Shown: positions 1 to 7,916 of the stretch, in pieces | Numbering within the stretch: the first letter of the stretch is position 1 | Layout: each line of letters begins with the position of its first letter | Assembly (NCBI RefSeq): GCF_002434505.1 | Contig: NZ_DJKE01000006.1 | Coordinates: 279,149 to 343,148, forward strand | Direction: 5' to 3' | Origin: Brevundimonas sp. UBA6550 | GTDB taxonomy: Bacteria > Pseudomonadota > Alphaproteobacteria > Caulobacterales > Caulobacteraceae | DNA length: 64,000 nucleotides | Notes under the pieces: generated by a model | Seen by the model: only the letters and a program-made list of their open reading frames with translations | The model's database searches: none | Told to the model about the DNA's origin: nothing | Made by a program: the position numbers and the translations under genes

Positions 1-324
1 GAAGGTCGACAGGCCCATCAGCAGCATGGTCACCAGGAAGGTGTTCTTGCGCCCCCAGAGATCGCCCAGCCGTCCGAAGACCACGGCGCCGAACGGACGC
101 ACGGCGAAGCCGGCCGCGAAGGCCATCAGGGCGAAGATGTAGCCGGTCGTCTCGTTGACGCCCGAGAAGAACTGGACGGTGATGATCGCCGCCAGCGAGC
201 CGTAAAGATAGAAGTCGTACCACTCGATGACGGTGCCGACCGACGAGGCGAGGATGACCAGCCGATCGCTGCGATCGACCGTGTGCTCCCCGTCCCCGGA
301 CGCAATGGGTGCGTCGGTTCCCAT
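1..324 (-). CDS. MFS transporter, metabolite:H+ symporter (MHS) type, N-terminal fragment
   Basis: Inner-membrane secondary transporter; only the first 108 codons lie in the window and the reading frame is open to base 1. The N-terminus has the MHS-type first helix (VGTVIEWYDFYLYGSLAAI) followed by a second helix ending in the loop GRLGDLWGRKNTF, which matches the RxGDRxGRK loop of ProP/KgtP/ShiA-like symporters. The ATG at 324 is preceded by GGAGGAA at a suitable distance. The substrate cannot be told from this fragment; family members carry dicarboxylates, proline/betaine, shikimate or sugars. Confidence 0.85.
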   Translation of the reverse strand, partial: MGTDAPIASGDGEHTVDRSDRLVILASSVGTVIEWYDFYLYGSLAAIITVQFFSGVNETTGYIFALMAFAAGFAVRPFGAVVFGRLGDLWGRKNTFLVTMLLMGLSTF

Positions 325-458
325 GATCCATTTCCTCCCAAGTCGCCGTTATCGGCCGTTCTGCACATCCTTCAGGATGCGTGGACGCCGACATTGACCG
401 AGAGGGAGGCGGCTGGAGAGAGCGACTTTGGTCGAGGATCGCCGCTCTTCAAGCAGGA

Positions 459-1616
459 TCAGCCGTCGATGGAGATGACCGGCCCGAGTTTAGGCTGACG
501 CTGGCCGCGACGGGCGCTGCGCCGCTTCAGCCAGTGTCGGATGCGGACCTGAATCGGATTGTCGATGGCGAAGTGGAAGGCGAAGGCGAAGCCGACCGCC
601 GCCGCGACCCCCAGGCCCCAAAGGCCCCATTGGGCGGCGACCGGCAGGGCGAAGCGGGCCTCCAGCGCATTGACCACGCCGAACCAGGCGATGCGGACCA
701 CCTCGTTGGAGATGAACATCGAGAAGGACACCATGGCGGCGGTCTCGACCAGTTTGGACGGGCGCTTCACCGGCACGGCGCCGGCGGCCAGGATGATGAT
801 CGAGATCAGCGCCAGGGCGACGAGGGCGTGCTTGTCGTGAAGCTCCAGCGCGAAGAAGCCCACGGCGGCCAGCACGCCGGCCCAGCCGGCCAGACGCGGC
901 GCGACCCAGACCTTCTGGGCGAACCAGGCCAGGCACATGCCCAGGAAGAACAGGGGCAGGGCGCGCACGATGCCGTAGCCCATCGGCATCTGATAGACGG
1001 GATAGCCCAGCAAGGCCCAGCACAGCTGGTTGGCGACCAGATAGACGCCGACGCCCATCGCCAGCGCCGACCACGGCCCCAGCCGCATCAGGCCGCGAAT
1101 GATCCAGGGGAAGGCCAGGTAGCAGCCGATCAGGGCCGAGATCGACCAGGTCGGCGCATTCCAGCCCAAGCCGCCATGGACCCCATAGGATTGCAGCAGC
1201 AGCAGTTGGGCCGGCAACTGATCCCAGGCGAACCATTCGGGATTGCGCGGCGGCGCGCCGGCGGCCGTCGCCAGCAGGACCAGCCCGACCAGGGACAGGC
1301 CCATGATCAGATGGGCGGGCACGACGCGCAGGAACCGCTTCAGGAAGAAGTCGCCCGGCGACATCCGGCCCTTGTCCACCGCCGCCCCATAGACGCGCAT
1401 CAGCACATAGCCGCTGTCGATCAGGAAGAAGTTGGTCAGCAGGAAGCCGGCGCGTTCGAAGATCGGATTGACGACGTGGGCCAGCGGCGCGGGTCCGGCC
1501 GCCTGGAAGTGGTGCAGGACGATCAGGAAGGCCACGATGAAACGCAGGGCGTCCAGCCAGCCGCCGCGCGCGATCCGAACTGTCTCATTGCGGGTCGAAA
1601 CCAGGGACCAGGGCAT
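459..1616 (-). CDS. Acyltransferase 3 family membrane protein
   Basis: Polytopic inner-membrane protein of about 385 residues, with the typical acyltransferase-3 opening: a conserved stretch (GGWLDALRFIVAFLIVLHHF) in helix 1 carrying the His expected for acyl transfer, then about ten hydrophobic segments. Such proteins O-acylate exported glycans, lipids or antibiotics; the acceptor here is unknown. The start at 1616 (MPWSLV) is preferred over an in-frame start 15 codons upstream because AAGGAGG lies eight bases before it. It is followed downstream by the transporter fragment and preceded by folE, all on the same strand, but spacing does not show an operon. Confidence 0.8.
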   Translation of the reverse strand: MPWSLVSTRNETVRIARGGWLDALRFIVAFLIVLHHFQAAGPAPLAHVVNPIFERAGFLLTNFFLIDSGYVLMRVYGAAVDKGRMSPGDFFLKRFLRVVPAHLIMGLSLVGLVLLATAAGAPPRNPEWFAWDQLPAQLLLLQSYGVHGGLGWNAPTWSISALIGCYLAFPWIIRGLMRLGPWSALAMGVGVYLVANQLCWALLGYPVYQMPMGYGIVRALPLFFLGMCLAWFAQKVWVAPRLAGWAGVLAAVGFFALELHDKHALVALALISIIILAAGAVPVKRPSKLVETAAMVSFSMFISNEVVRIAWFGVVNALEARFALPVAAQWGLWGLGVAAAVGFAFAFHFAIDNPIQVRIRHWLKRRSARRGQRQPKLGPVISIDG

Positions 1617-1680
1617 CGTCAGCGCCTCCTTTTGGTCCTTTCGACGCAAGGGCGGCGCCAATGCACGCCTTAAGGGAAGA

Positions 1681-2265
1681 TCAGCCCCTGACCAGCCGCA
1701 GGAACTCCTCGCGGGTGCGCGGGTCGTCTCGCACGACGCCGATCAGGTGGCTGGTCGACAGGCTGGCGCCCGGCGCATTGACGCCGCGCAGGGTCATGCA
1801 GCTATGCTCGGCCTCGATGACCACGCCGACGCCGTGCGGGCGCAGCACGGTCTGGATGGCTTCGGCGATCTCCGACGTCATCTTCTCCTGAATCTGCAGA
1901 CGCCGCGCGAAGCCGCGCACCACGCGCGCCAGCTTGGAGATGCCCACGACCCGGTCGGTCGGCAGATAGGCGACGTGGGCCTTGCCCACGACCGGCAGCA
2001 TATGATGCTCGCAGAAGCTGACGAAGCGGATGTCCTTCAGCACCACCAGCTGGTCGTAGCCGCCCGTCTCTTCGAAGGTCTTCTCCAGATAGGACAGGGG
2101 ATCGACCTCATAGCCCTGGAACAGCTCGCGATAGCTTTTCGCCACGCGGGCGGGGGTTTCCAGCAGTCCCTCGCGCGCGGGGTCGTCGCCGGCCCATTCG
2201 ATCAGGGTGCGCACGGCGGCTTCGGCGTCGGCCTGGGAGACTTTCGGGGATCGGGCGTCGGTCAT
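1681..2265 (-). CDS. folE: GTP cyclohydrolase I
   Basis: Catalyses GTP to 7,8-dihydroneopterin triphosphate, the first step of folate and pterin synthesis, in the cytoplasm. The 194-residue length fits bacterial FolE. The zinc-site motif FCEHHMLP gives Cys85 and His88, and the third ligand is Cys156 in the SCMTLRG motif; the substrate-binding stretch VVGISKLARVV is intact. The gene is divergent from the flagellar fliQ gene with about 119 bp between the two starts, so the promoters probably share this gap. Confidence 0.95.
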   Translation of the reverse strand: MTDARSPKVSQADAEAAVRTLIEWAGDDPAREGLLETPARVAKSYRELFQGYEVDPLSYLEKTFEETGGYDQLVVLKDIRFVSFCEHHMLPVVGKAHVAYLPTDRVVGISKLARVVRGFARRLQIQEKMTSEIAEAIQTVLRPHGVGVVIEAEHSCMTLRGVNAPGASLSTSHLIGVVRDDPRTREEFLRLVRG

Positions 2266-2324
2266 GGCGGCTACATAGCCACAAGCGAAACGGAAGGGGA
2301 GAGGCTGCGACGATCAAGCGTTGG

Positions 2325-2339
2325 TTAGCGGCCTGTTAA
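2325..2339 (+). promoter_or_regulatory. Candidate CtrA box upstream of fliQ
   Basis: The sequence TTAG-N7-TTAA followed by C matches the CtrA full site TTAA-N7-TTAAC with one mismatch. It lies 45 bp upstream of the fliQ start in the folE-fliQ divergent gap. In Caulobacter crescentus the fliQR promoter is a classic CtrA-controlled class II flagellar promoter, so position and motif agree with known biology. Binding here is inferred. Confidence 0.65.
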
Positions 2340-2384
2340 CCATCCTGTCGGCATTTTCTGCCCAGTAGTTGCTGGAGTGGGCCG

Positions 2385-2648
2385 ATGAACGGCGCGGAAG
2401 TTCTGGACGTCGGGCGTGACGCCATCTGGCTGACGATCCAGCTGTGCCTGCCGGTCCTTCTGGTCGGGCTGGTGGTCGGCGTGGTGATCGGCCTGTTCCA
2501 GGCCCTGACGCAGATTCAGGAGCAGACCCTGATCTATGCGCCCAAGATCATCGCCATCTTCGTTTCGCTGATCCTGTTCCTGCCGCTGATGGGGGCGCTG
2601 CTGGGCGGCTTCATGCGTCAGATCGCGGCCCGCATCGCGGGGATGTAG
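2385..2648 (+). CDS. fliQ: Flagellar export apparatus protein FliQ
   Basis: Small inner-membrane subunit of the flagellar type III export gate. The 87-residue length is standard. Two hydrophobic hairpin segments are visible (around residues 15-40 and 52-78), with the family stretch FQALTQIQEQTL between them. It opens a tight run fliQ-fliR-flhB-cckA: 16 bp separate it from fliR. Transcription is probably from the CtrA-type site just upstream. Confidence 0.95.
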   Translation: MNGAEVLDVGRDAIWLTIQLCLPVLLVGLVVGVVIGLFQALTQIQEQTLIYAPKIIAIFVSLILFLPLMGALLGGFMRQIAARIAGM

Positions 2649-2664
2649 TGGACGGCCTCTAGAC

Positions 2665-3438
2665 ATGGATTCGTGGGCGACCGCCGATCAGGTCTGGGCC
2701 GGGGGGCTGATCTTCGCCCGGGTCGCGGCGATCCTGATGCTGATCCCCGGCTTCGGCGAGGCCTATGTGCCGCCGCGGGTGCGGCTGTCGCTGTCGCTCG
2801 TCATCAGCCTGGCCCTGTGGCCGGTGGTGCGCGACGCCCTGCCGGGCCTGCCCGACAGTCTGGGCCTGATGGTCGGCTGGATCATCCGCGAGGTGGTGGT
2901 CGGCCTGATGATCGGCCTGTTGCTGCGCATGTTCATGACCGCCCTGTCGACGGCGGGCGAGATCGTGTCGCTGCAGACCACGCTCAGCTTCGCCCAGACC
3001 GCCAACCCCATGCAGGCCCAGCCGGGCACGACCATCGCCGCCTTCCTGACCCTGTTGGGGGTGACGCTGCTGTTCGCCACCGACACCCACCACCTGTTCA
3101 TCGCCGGGATCGTCGGCTCCTATCAGCTGATCGCCCCGGCCAAGCCGCTGATCATGGCCGACTTCACCCAGATGGCGGTGCGCACCCTGGGCGACAGCTT
3201 CATGCTGGGGGTTCAGCTGGCCGCGCCGGTGCTGGTCTTCGCCCTGATCTTCAACCTGGCTTCGGGTCTGGTGGCGCGGGTCATGCCGGCCTTTCAGGTC
3301 TATTTCGCCGCCGCCCCGCTCAGCGTCATCCTGGGCCTGTCGATCTTCGCCCTGAGCCTGGGGGCGCTGGGCGCCGTCTTCATCGACCGCTACCGCCGTC
3401 TGGCTGAGTATTTCGTGTTCGGAGGCGCCGGTGGCTGA
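2665..3438 (+). CDS. fliR: Flagellar export apparatus protein FliR
   Basis: Polytopic inner-membrane component of the flagellar export gate, assembling with FliP and FliQ. The 257 residues hold about six hydrophobic helices. The family stretches FARVAAILMLIPGFGEAYVP near the N-terminus and LSFAQTANPM in the middle are present. The end overlaps the flhB start by 8 bp, which suggests translational coupling within the operon. Confidence 0.95.
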   Translation: MDSWATADQVWAGGLIFARVAAILMLIPGFGEAYVPPRVRLSLSLVISLALWPVVRDALPGLPDSLGLMVGWIIREVVVGLMIGLLLRMFMTALSTAGEIVSLQTTLSFAQTANPMQAQPGTTIAAFLTLLGVTLLFATDTHHLFIAGIVGSYQLIAPAKPLIMADFTQMAVRTLGDSFMLGVQLAAPVLVFALIFNLASGLVARVMPAFQVYFAAAPLSVILGLSIFALSLGALGAVFIDRYRRLAEYFVFGGAGG

Positions 3439-4507
3439 AGGCGCCGATCCCGAATCGAAAACCGAAGAGGCGACCCCGCGAAAGCTTGAGGACGCGCGAA
3501 AGAAGGGCGACGTCGCCAAATCGCCCGATGTCGCCCAGGTTCTGTCCCTGGCGGGGGCGGCGGCGGTGATCCTGATGGCGGGGGGCTGGTTCGCCTCGTC
3601 CATCGCCGAGCAGATGCTGCCCTTCATCGCCGCCCCGCATCAGATGCTGGGCACGCTGAACTCGGGCGCGGGCAATCAGATCATGGTGCGCGCCGTCTGG
3701 GCCGTCGCTCCGTTCCTGGGGGCGGTGATGCTGGCCACCATCATCGGCGGGGCCGGGGGCAATCTGGCGCAATCGGGCCTGATCTTCACCGCCGAGAAGC
3801 TGAAGCCCAAATGGTCGGCGGTCAGTCCGATGCAGGGGTTCAAGCGGATCTTCGGTCCCGACGGCCTGGTGCAGTTCCTCAAGACCTTCCTGAAGCTGGT
3901 CGCCGTCTGCCTGGTCTGCTGGATGGTGCTGAAGCCCCATGCGCGCGAGTTCGAGAACTTGGTCGCCGTCAGCCCCTTGGCCATCCTGCCGCTGGCGCGC
4001 GACATGGCGATCTCGCTGTTCGTCGCGGCCATCATTCTGCTGGGCGCGACCGCGGGGGCGGACTTCATCTGGCAGAAGATGCGCTTCGCCAAGCGGATGC
4101 GGATGACCAAGGAAGAGCTGAAGGAAGACTTCAAACAGTCCGAGGGCGATCCCCACGTCAAGGCCAAGCTGAAGCAGATCCGTATGCAGCGCAGCCGCCA
4201 GCGGATGATGGCCAATGTGCCCAAGGCCACCGTCATCGTCACCAACCCGACCCACTATTCGGTCGCCCTGCGCTACGAGCCGGATCAGGGCGACGGGGCG
4301 CCGATCTGCGTGGCCAAGGGCGTCGACGCCCTGGCCCTGCGCATTCGCGAGGTCGCGACCGAACACAATGTCCCCATCGTCGAGAACGTGCCCCTGGCCC
4401 GCGCCCTCTACGCCACCGTCGATGTGGACGAAGTCATTCCGCGCGAGCATTTCGACGCCGCCGCCAAGATCATCGGCTTCGTCTTCCAGTCCCGCGCACG
4501 CCGGTAA
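3431..4507 (+). CDS. flhB: Flagellar export switch protein FlhB
   Basis: Inner-membrane protein that switches flagellar export specificity from rod/hook to filament substrates. Four hydrophobic helices lie in the N-terminal part of this 358-residue protein, preceded by the family sequence KTEEATPRKLEDARKKGDV. The autocleavage motif NPTH is intact, with Asn at residue 272, inside VTNPTHYSVALRY. The start is GTG, overlapping the end of fliR. cckA starts 51 bp after its stop, the same gene order I recall from Caulobacter. Confidence 0.96.
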   Translation: MAEGADPESKTEEATPRKLEDARKKGDVAKSPDVAQVLSLAGAAAVILMAGGWFASSIAEQMLPFIAAPHQMLGTLNSGAGNQIMVRAVWAVAPFLGAVMLATIIGGAGGNLAQSGLIFTAEKLKPKWSAVSPMQGFKRIFGPDGLVQFLKTFLKLVAVCLVCWMVLKPHAREFENLVAVSPLAILPLARDMAISLFVAAIILLGATAGADFIWQKMRFAKRMRMTKEELKEDFKQSEGDPHVKAKLKQIRMQRSRQRMMANVPKATVIVTNPTHYSVALRYEPDQGDGAPICVAKGVDALALRIREVATEHNVPIVENVPLARALYATVDVDEVIPREHFDAAAKIIGFVFQSRARR

Positions 4508-4529
4508 GGGTGCGTCAGGATTTGAGCGT

Positions 4530-4562
4530 ATGATGAAACCCTTGATTCGCGAGGCCGTATGA
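4530..4562 (+). CDS. Possible 10-residue leader ORF coupled to cckA
   Basis: A short frame (MMKPLIREAV) begins with two adjacent ATGs, follows an AGGA sequence at about nine bases, and ends in a TGA that overlaps the cckA ATG in an ATGA junction. This arrangement could couple translation of cckA to the leader. A GATTC (GANTC) site lies inside it at 4544-4548. Nothing beyond position supports it being translated; it may be chance. Confidence 0.25.
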   Translation: MMKPLIREAV

Positions 4563-6610
4563 CGTCCACCCGCCGCTCCCCGTTCGATCTGTTGTCCGCC
4601 GTGATGGCGTTCGGCGTCGTCGTGGCGATCGCGGCCCTGGCCTATCCGGCGTTTCGTGACAATCCGGTCTCGGCGCCGGGTTTGGTGCTGATCCTGACGG
4701 TGGGGATGATCGCGCTGATCGGCCTGTTCGGGTTTCGCCGCGCCGCCGGTGCGCGCCCCAATAGCGACGCAGCCATTGAGGTGCTAGACGCTATGGCCGA
4801 ACCGGCGGCCCTGGTGTGGGACTCAGGCCAGATTCTGGCGTTCAACGCCGCCTGGGCCGAGGCCAATGGCTCCACCACCGCCCTGCCGCGCGGCAAGTCG
4901 GCCCAGGCCCTCTATATGGCCTTCGCCCAGGCGCGGAAGGGCGAGCCGGGTCGCGCCATCGTCCTGATCGGCCAGCGCGAGGTCGAGGTGGTGATCGGCC
5001 GGGTCGCCGAGGGGCGGTTCCTGATGCGGGCGGCGCCGGACGCGGTGCTGCCCATCGCCTCGGCCCACCTGCCTTCGCCCGTCGCCGCCGCGACCGGAGA
5101 GGCGCGCGCCATGGCCGCCGGCGCGCCGTTCGGCTCGGCCGTCATCGGCGGCGACGACCTGTTCGCCGGCCGGGCGGAAGAGGCCAATCCGGCCCTGGCG
5201 GTCCTGACCGGCCCCGCGGCGGCGCGCGACGCCGCCTTTGGCCATCTGTTCGATCCGCCCGGCGTCGCCGAGGCGCGGGCCAAGCTGGCGGCCGGATCGT
5301 CGGGGCCCATCGAACTGGTCGCGCGCGCCTATCCCGACAAGATGCTGCATCTGTATGTGGCGCCGGAGGGCGAGCGTCGGCGGATATGGCTGTTCGACGT
5401 CTCGTCCCAGAAGTCGATGGAGCTTCAGCTCAACCAGGCCCAGAAGATGCAGGCCGTGGGTCAGCTGGCCGGGGGTGTGGCGCACGACTTCAACAATCTG
5501 CTGACCGCGATCCAGCTTCAGCTGTCGGGCCTGTTGGAACGCCATCCGGTCGGCGATCCGTCCTACGAGGGGCTGAACGAAATCCGCCAGACGGCCATCC
5601 GCGCCGCCGACCTAGTGCGCAAACTGCTGGCCTTCTCGCGCAAGTCCACGGTGCGGCGCGAGCGGCTGGACCTGGGCGAACTGGTGGGCGAGTTCGCCAT
5701 CCTGCTGCGCCGCCTGCTGCGCGAGGACGTGCGGCTGGAGACCGACTACGGCCGCGACCTTCCGGTGGTGCTGGCCGACAAGAGCCAGTTGGAGACGGCG
5801 GTGATGAACCTGGCCGTCAACGCCCGCGACGCCATGCGCGGCGTGGTCGAGCCGGGCGCGGGCGTCGTCACCATCTCGACCCGGCGTCTGACGGCGGACG
5901 AGGCGCGCGGCCTGGGCTGGGCCGACGCCCCGACCAGCGAGGTCGCCCTGATCGAGGTGTCCGACACCGGCCCCGGCGTGCCGCCGGAACTGCTGGACAA
6001 GATTTTCGAGCCCTTCTTCACCACCAAGGCGGTCAACGAGGGCACCGGCATGGGCCTGGCCACCGTCTATGGCATCGCTCAGCAGGCCGGCGGTCATATC
6101 GCGGTCAGCAATGTGGAAGGGCCGGACTCCAAGATTGTTGGCGCCGCCTTCCGCCTATTCCTGCCCGCCGCCGGCGAGGCGGAACTGGCCGAAGTTCAAC
6201 CGGTCGAGGTCAAGGCGAAGGCGCCGCGCGACCTGTCGGGCGCCGGCCGCATCCTGTTCGTCGAGGACGAGGACGCCGTGCGCGGCATCGCCGCCCGTCT
6301 GCTGCGCCAGCGCGGCTATGAGGTGATCGAGGCGGCGGACGGCGAGGAGGCGCTGATGCTGGCCGAGGAACACGCGGGCCAGATCGACATGATGATCTCC
6401 GACGTCATCATGCCGGGCCTGGACGGTCCGTCGCTGCTGAAGAAGGCGCGACAGTATCTGGGCGACGCGCCGGTCATGTTCATCTCCGGCTATGCCGAAA
6501 GCGACTTCTCGGACCTGTTGCAGGACGAGACGGGCGTGTCCTTCCTGCCCAAGCCGCTGGACATCAAGACCCTGGCCGAACGGGTGAAGCAGGAACTGCA
6601 CGCCGCCTGA
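4559..6610 (+). CDS. cckA: Cell-cycle hybrid histidine kinase CckA
   Basis: Membrane-bound hybrid kinase that phosphorylates the phosphotransferase ChpT and through it the master regulator CtrA and CpdR. The 683 residues show two N-terminal membrane helices (about 15-35 and 42-62), PAS-like regions, a HisKA domain with the phosphorylated His309 in GGVAHDFNNLL, an HATPase domain with the N box (NLAVNARDAM) and G boxes (DTGPGVP, GTGMGLATVYG), and a C-terminal receiver with Asp615 in ISDVIMPG and the conserved Lys in FLPKPLD. Length and order match Caulobacter CckA (about 691 residues, from memory). It follows fliQ-fliR-flhB, as in Caulobacter. Confidence 0.95.
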   Translation: MTSTRRSPFDLLSAVMAFGVVVAIAALAYPAFRDNPVSAPGLVLILTVGMIALIGLFGFRRAAGARPNSDAAIEVLDAMAEPAALVWDSGQILAFNAAWAEANGSTTALPRGKSAQALYMAFAQARKGEPGRAIVLIGQREVEVVIGRVAEGRFLMRAAPDAVLPIASAHLPSPVAAATGEARAMAAGAPFGSAVIGGDDLFAGRAEEANPALAVLTGPAAARDAAFGHLFDPPGVAEARAKLAAGSSGPIELVARAYPDKMLHLYVAPEGERRRIWLFDVSSQKSMELQLNQAQKMQAVGQLAGGVAHDFNNLLTAIQLQLSGLLERHPVGDPSYEGLNEIRQTAIRAADLVRKLLAFSRKSTVRRERLDLGELVGEFAILLRRLLREDVRLETDYGRDLPVVLADKSQLETAVMNLAVNARDAMRGVVEPGAGVVTISTRRLTADEARGLGWADAPTSEVALIEVSDTGPGVPPELLDKIFEPFFTTKAVNEGTGMGLATVYGIAQQAGGHIAVSNVEGPDSKIVGAAFRLFLPAAGEAELAEVQPVEVKAKAPRDLSGAGRILFVEDEDAVRGIAARLLRQRGYEVIEAADGEEALMLAEEHAGQIDMMISDVIMPGLDGPSLLKKARQYLGDAPVMFISGYAESDFSDLLQDETGVSFLPKPLDIKTLAERVKQELHAA

Positions 6611-6634
6611 CGACGGCGGCGCCTGTCGCGCGGT

Positions 6635-7450
6635 TCAGGCGGCGCGGCGCAGGGCGGACGGCGCCTTGACGTACAGGCCCCGCCGGCCGTTCACCGGACG
6701 GAAGGCCACCGTCTCGCCTTCCAGCCGTTCGTCGGCGCCCAGGAACAGGCAGCCGTCGTCGACCAGCCGCCGCTCCAGCCCGTCCAGCAGCCGTGCGCGC
6801 CGCGACGGCTCCATGTCGCCCAGCACATTGCGGCAGAAGATGACGTCGAAGCGCGCATCGTCGGTCGGTTCGTCCAGCAGATTGGCGCGGCCGAAGCGGA
6901 CTGCATCGGCCAGTTCGGCCTTGACGATCCACTGGTCCTCCATCGGCTCGAACCAGCGCAGCATGGTCCGCGCCGTCAGGCCGCGCTGGATCTCGAAGCC
7001 GGTATAGAGGCCCGAACGCGCCTTCTCGATGGCGCGTTGCGACAGGTCGGTGGCGATCAGATCGACGGCGGTGTGGGTCTCCAGCGCCGCCATGGCGATT
7101 GACCAGGCTTCCTGGCCGGTGGAGCAGCCGGCCGACCAGATTTTGACGCGGCCGTCCGGGCGGGCCCTGGCCAGGGCCGGCAACAGCTCGGCCTCCAGTA
7201 TGCGGAACGGCGCGCGGTCGCGACGGAACCAGGTCTCGGCGTTCAGCAGCACCTCGATCACAGACCAGGCCAGGGAGGCGACCGGATTGGCCCACAGATT
7301 GGCCAGCAACGCCTCGACATTGCCGTAGCCTTCCCGACGCGCCACAGGACCCAGCCGATGTTCGGCCAGATGGATGCGATCCCGCGACAGACGATAGCCG
7401 GCGCGGGTGGCGAGAAGGGACTGCAGCTTGTCGAAATCGTCCGGCGTCAT
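6635..7450 (-). CDS. CheR-type protein-glutamate methyltransferase
   Basis: Predicted SAM-dependent methyltransferase of the CheR family, 271 residues, with an N-terminal helical domain and a C-terminal Rossmann domain. The family landmarks are present but altered: NAETWFRRD in place of NET(Y/F)FFRD, WSAGCSTGQEAWSIAM in place of the usual GEEPYS version, and NVLGDM in place of NVLIYF. The cheY stop overlaps its ATG by 4 bp, so the two are co-transcribed. No chemoreceptor, cheA or cheW lies nearby; a chpT-cheY-cheR arrangement exists in Caulobacter (from memory). It may serve a signalling role other than classical chemotaxis. Confidence 0.85.
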   Translation of the reverse strand: MTPDDFDKLQSLLATRAGYRLSRDRIHLAEHRLGPVARREGYGNVEALLANLWANPVASLAWSVIEVLLNAETWFRRDRAPFRILEAELLPALARARPDGRVKIWSAGCSTGQEAWSIAMAALETHTAVDLIATDLSQRAIEKARSGLYTGFEIQRGLTARTMLRWFEPMEDQWIVKAELADAVRFGRANLLDEPTDDARFDVIFCRNVLGDMEPSRRARLLDGLERRLVDDGCLFLGADERLEGETVAFRPVNGRRGLYVKAPSALRRAA

Positions 7451-7824
7451 GCGGCGATCGCTCCGACCTCCGTCAGCTTGGATTGCAGGATTTCGCCGTC
7501 GAAGGGCTTCATCACATAGTCGTCGGCGCCGGCGGCCAGGGCCTCGGCGATCCGTTTGGGGCGGGTTTCGATGGTGCAGAACAGCACCTTGGGCCGGTCC
7601 CCGCCGGGGGTGGCGCGCAGGCGGCGCAGGAAGGTGATCCCGTCCATCACCGGCATGTTCCAGTCGACCAGCACAACGTCCGGCATGGCGCCGATGCAAT
7701 AGGCCAGGGCCTCGGCGCCGTCGGCGGCTTCGTCGACCTCATAACCCAGGCCTTCGATGATCCGGCGCGCGACCTTGCGGATGATGCGGCTGTCATCGAC
7801 GATCAGGCAGGTTCGAAAATTCAT
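7447..7824 (-). CDS. Single-domain CheY-like response regulator
   Basis: A stand-alone receiver domain of 125 residues with no output domain. The acidic pair Asp10-Asp11, the phosphorylation site Asp54 (VLVDWNMPVMDG), the Thr of LFCTIET and the Lys of DDYVMKPFD are all present, so it should be phosphorylatable. It overlaps the CheR-type gene and follows chpT on the same strand after 92 bp. The upstream kinase is not known; proximity to cckA and chpT makes an input from that relay possible but unproven. Confidence 0.9.
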   Translation of the reverse strand: MNFRTCLIVDDSRIIRKVARRIIEGLGYEVDEAADGAEALAYCIGAMPDVVLVDWNMPVMDGITFLRRLRATPGGDRPKVLFCTIETRPKRIAEALAAGADDYVMKPFDGEILQSKLTEVGAIAA

Positions 7825-7862
7825 GGCCCTCTCCTCGACGCTGCGGCGCGGTTCGCCCCTTG

Positions 7863-7902
7863 GATTCGCGCGGATTATAGCGCTGATGCCAGTTAACGAG
7901 TC
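7863..7902 (-). promoter_or_regulatory. Candidate cheY promoter with two GANTC sites
   Basis: In the chpT-cheY gap the - strand reads a perfect TATAAT (bases 7879 to 7874), about 50 bp before the cheY start. GANTC sites flank it at 7863-7867 (GATTC) and 7898-7902 (GAGTC), and a TTAAC half-site of CtrA type is at 7893-7897. No clear -35 element is seen. GANTC is the CcrM methylation target in Caulobacterales, so cell-cycle timing is plausible; this is inference. Confidence 0.4.
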
Positions 7903-7916
7903 GTTTGGAAATGGCC

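Noticed and set aside
381..1673. Long + strand open frame opposite the acyltransferase gene
   Set aside because: Low-complexity Arg/Gln/Asp composition typical of an antisense shadow in GC-rich DNA; the - strand frame has clear membrane-protein features and a good ribosome site.
2659..4450. Two long - strand frames opposite fliR and flhB
   Set aside because: They mirror strongly conserved flagellar genes and encode only Gln/Asp/His/Arg-rich sequence; no domain and no ribosome site.
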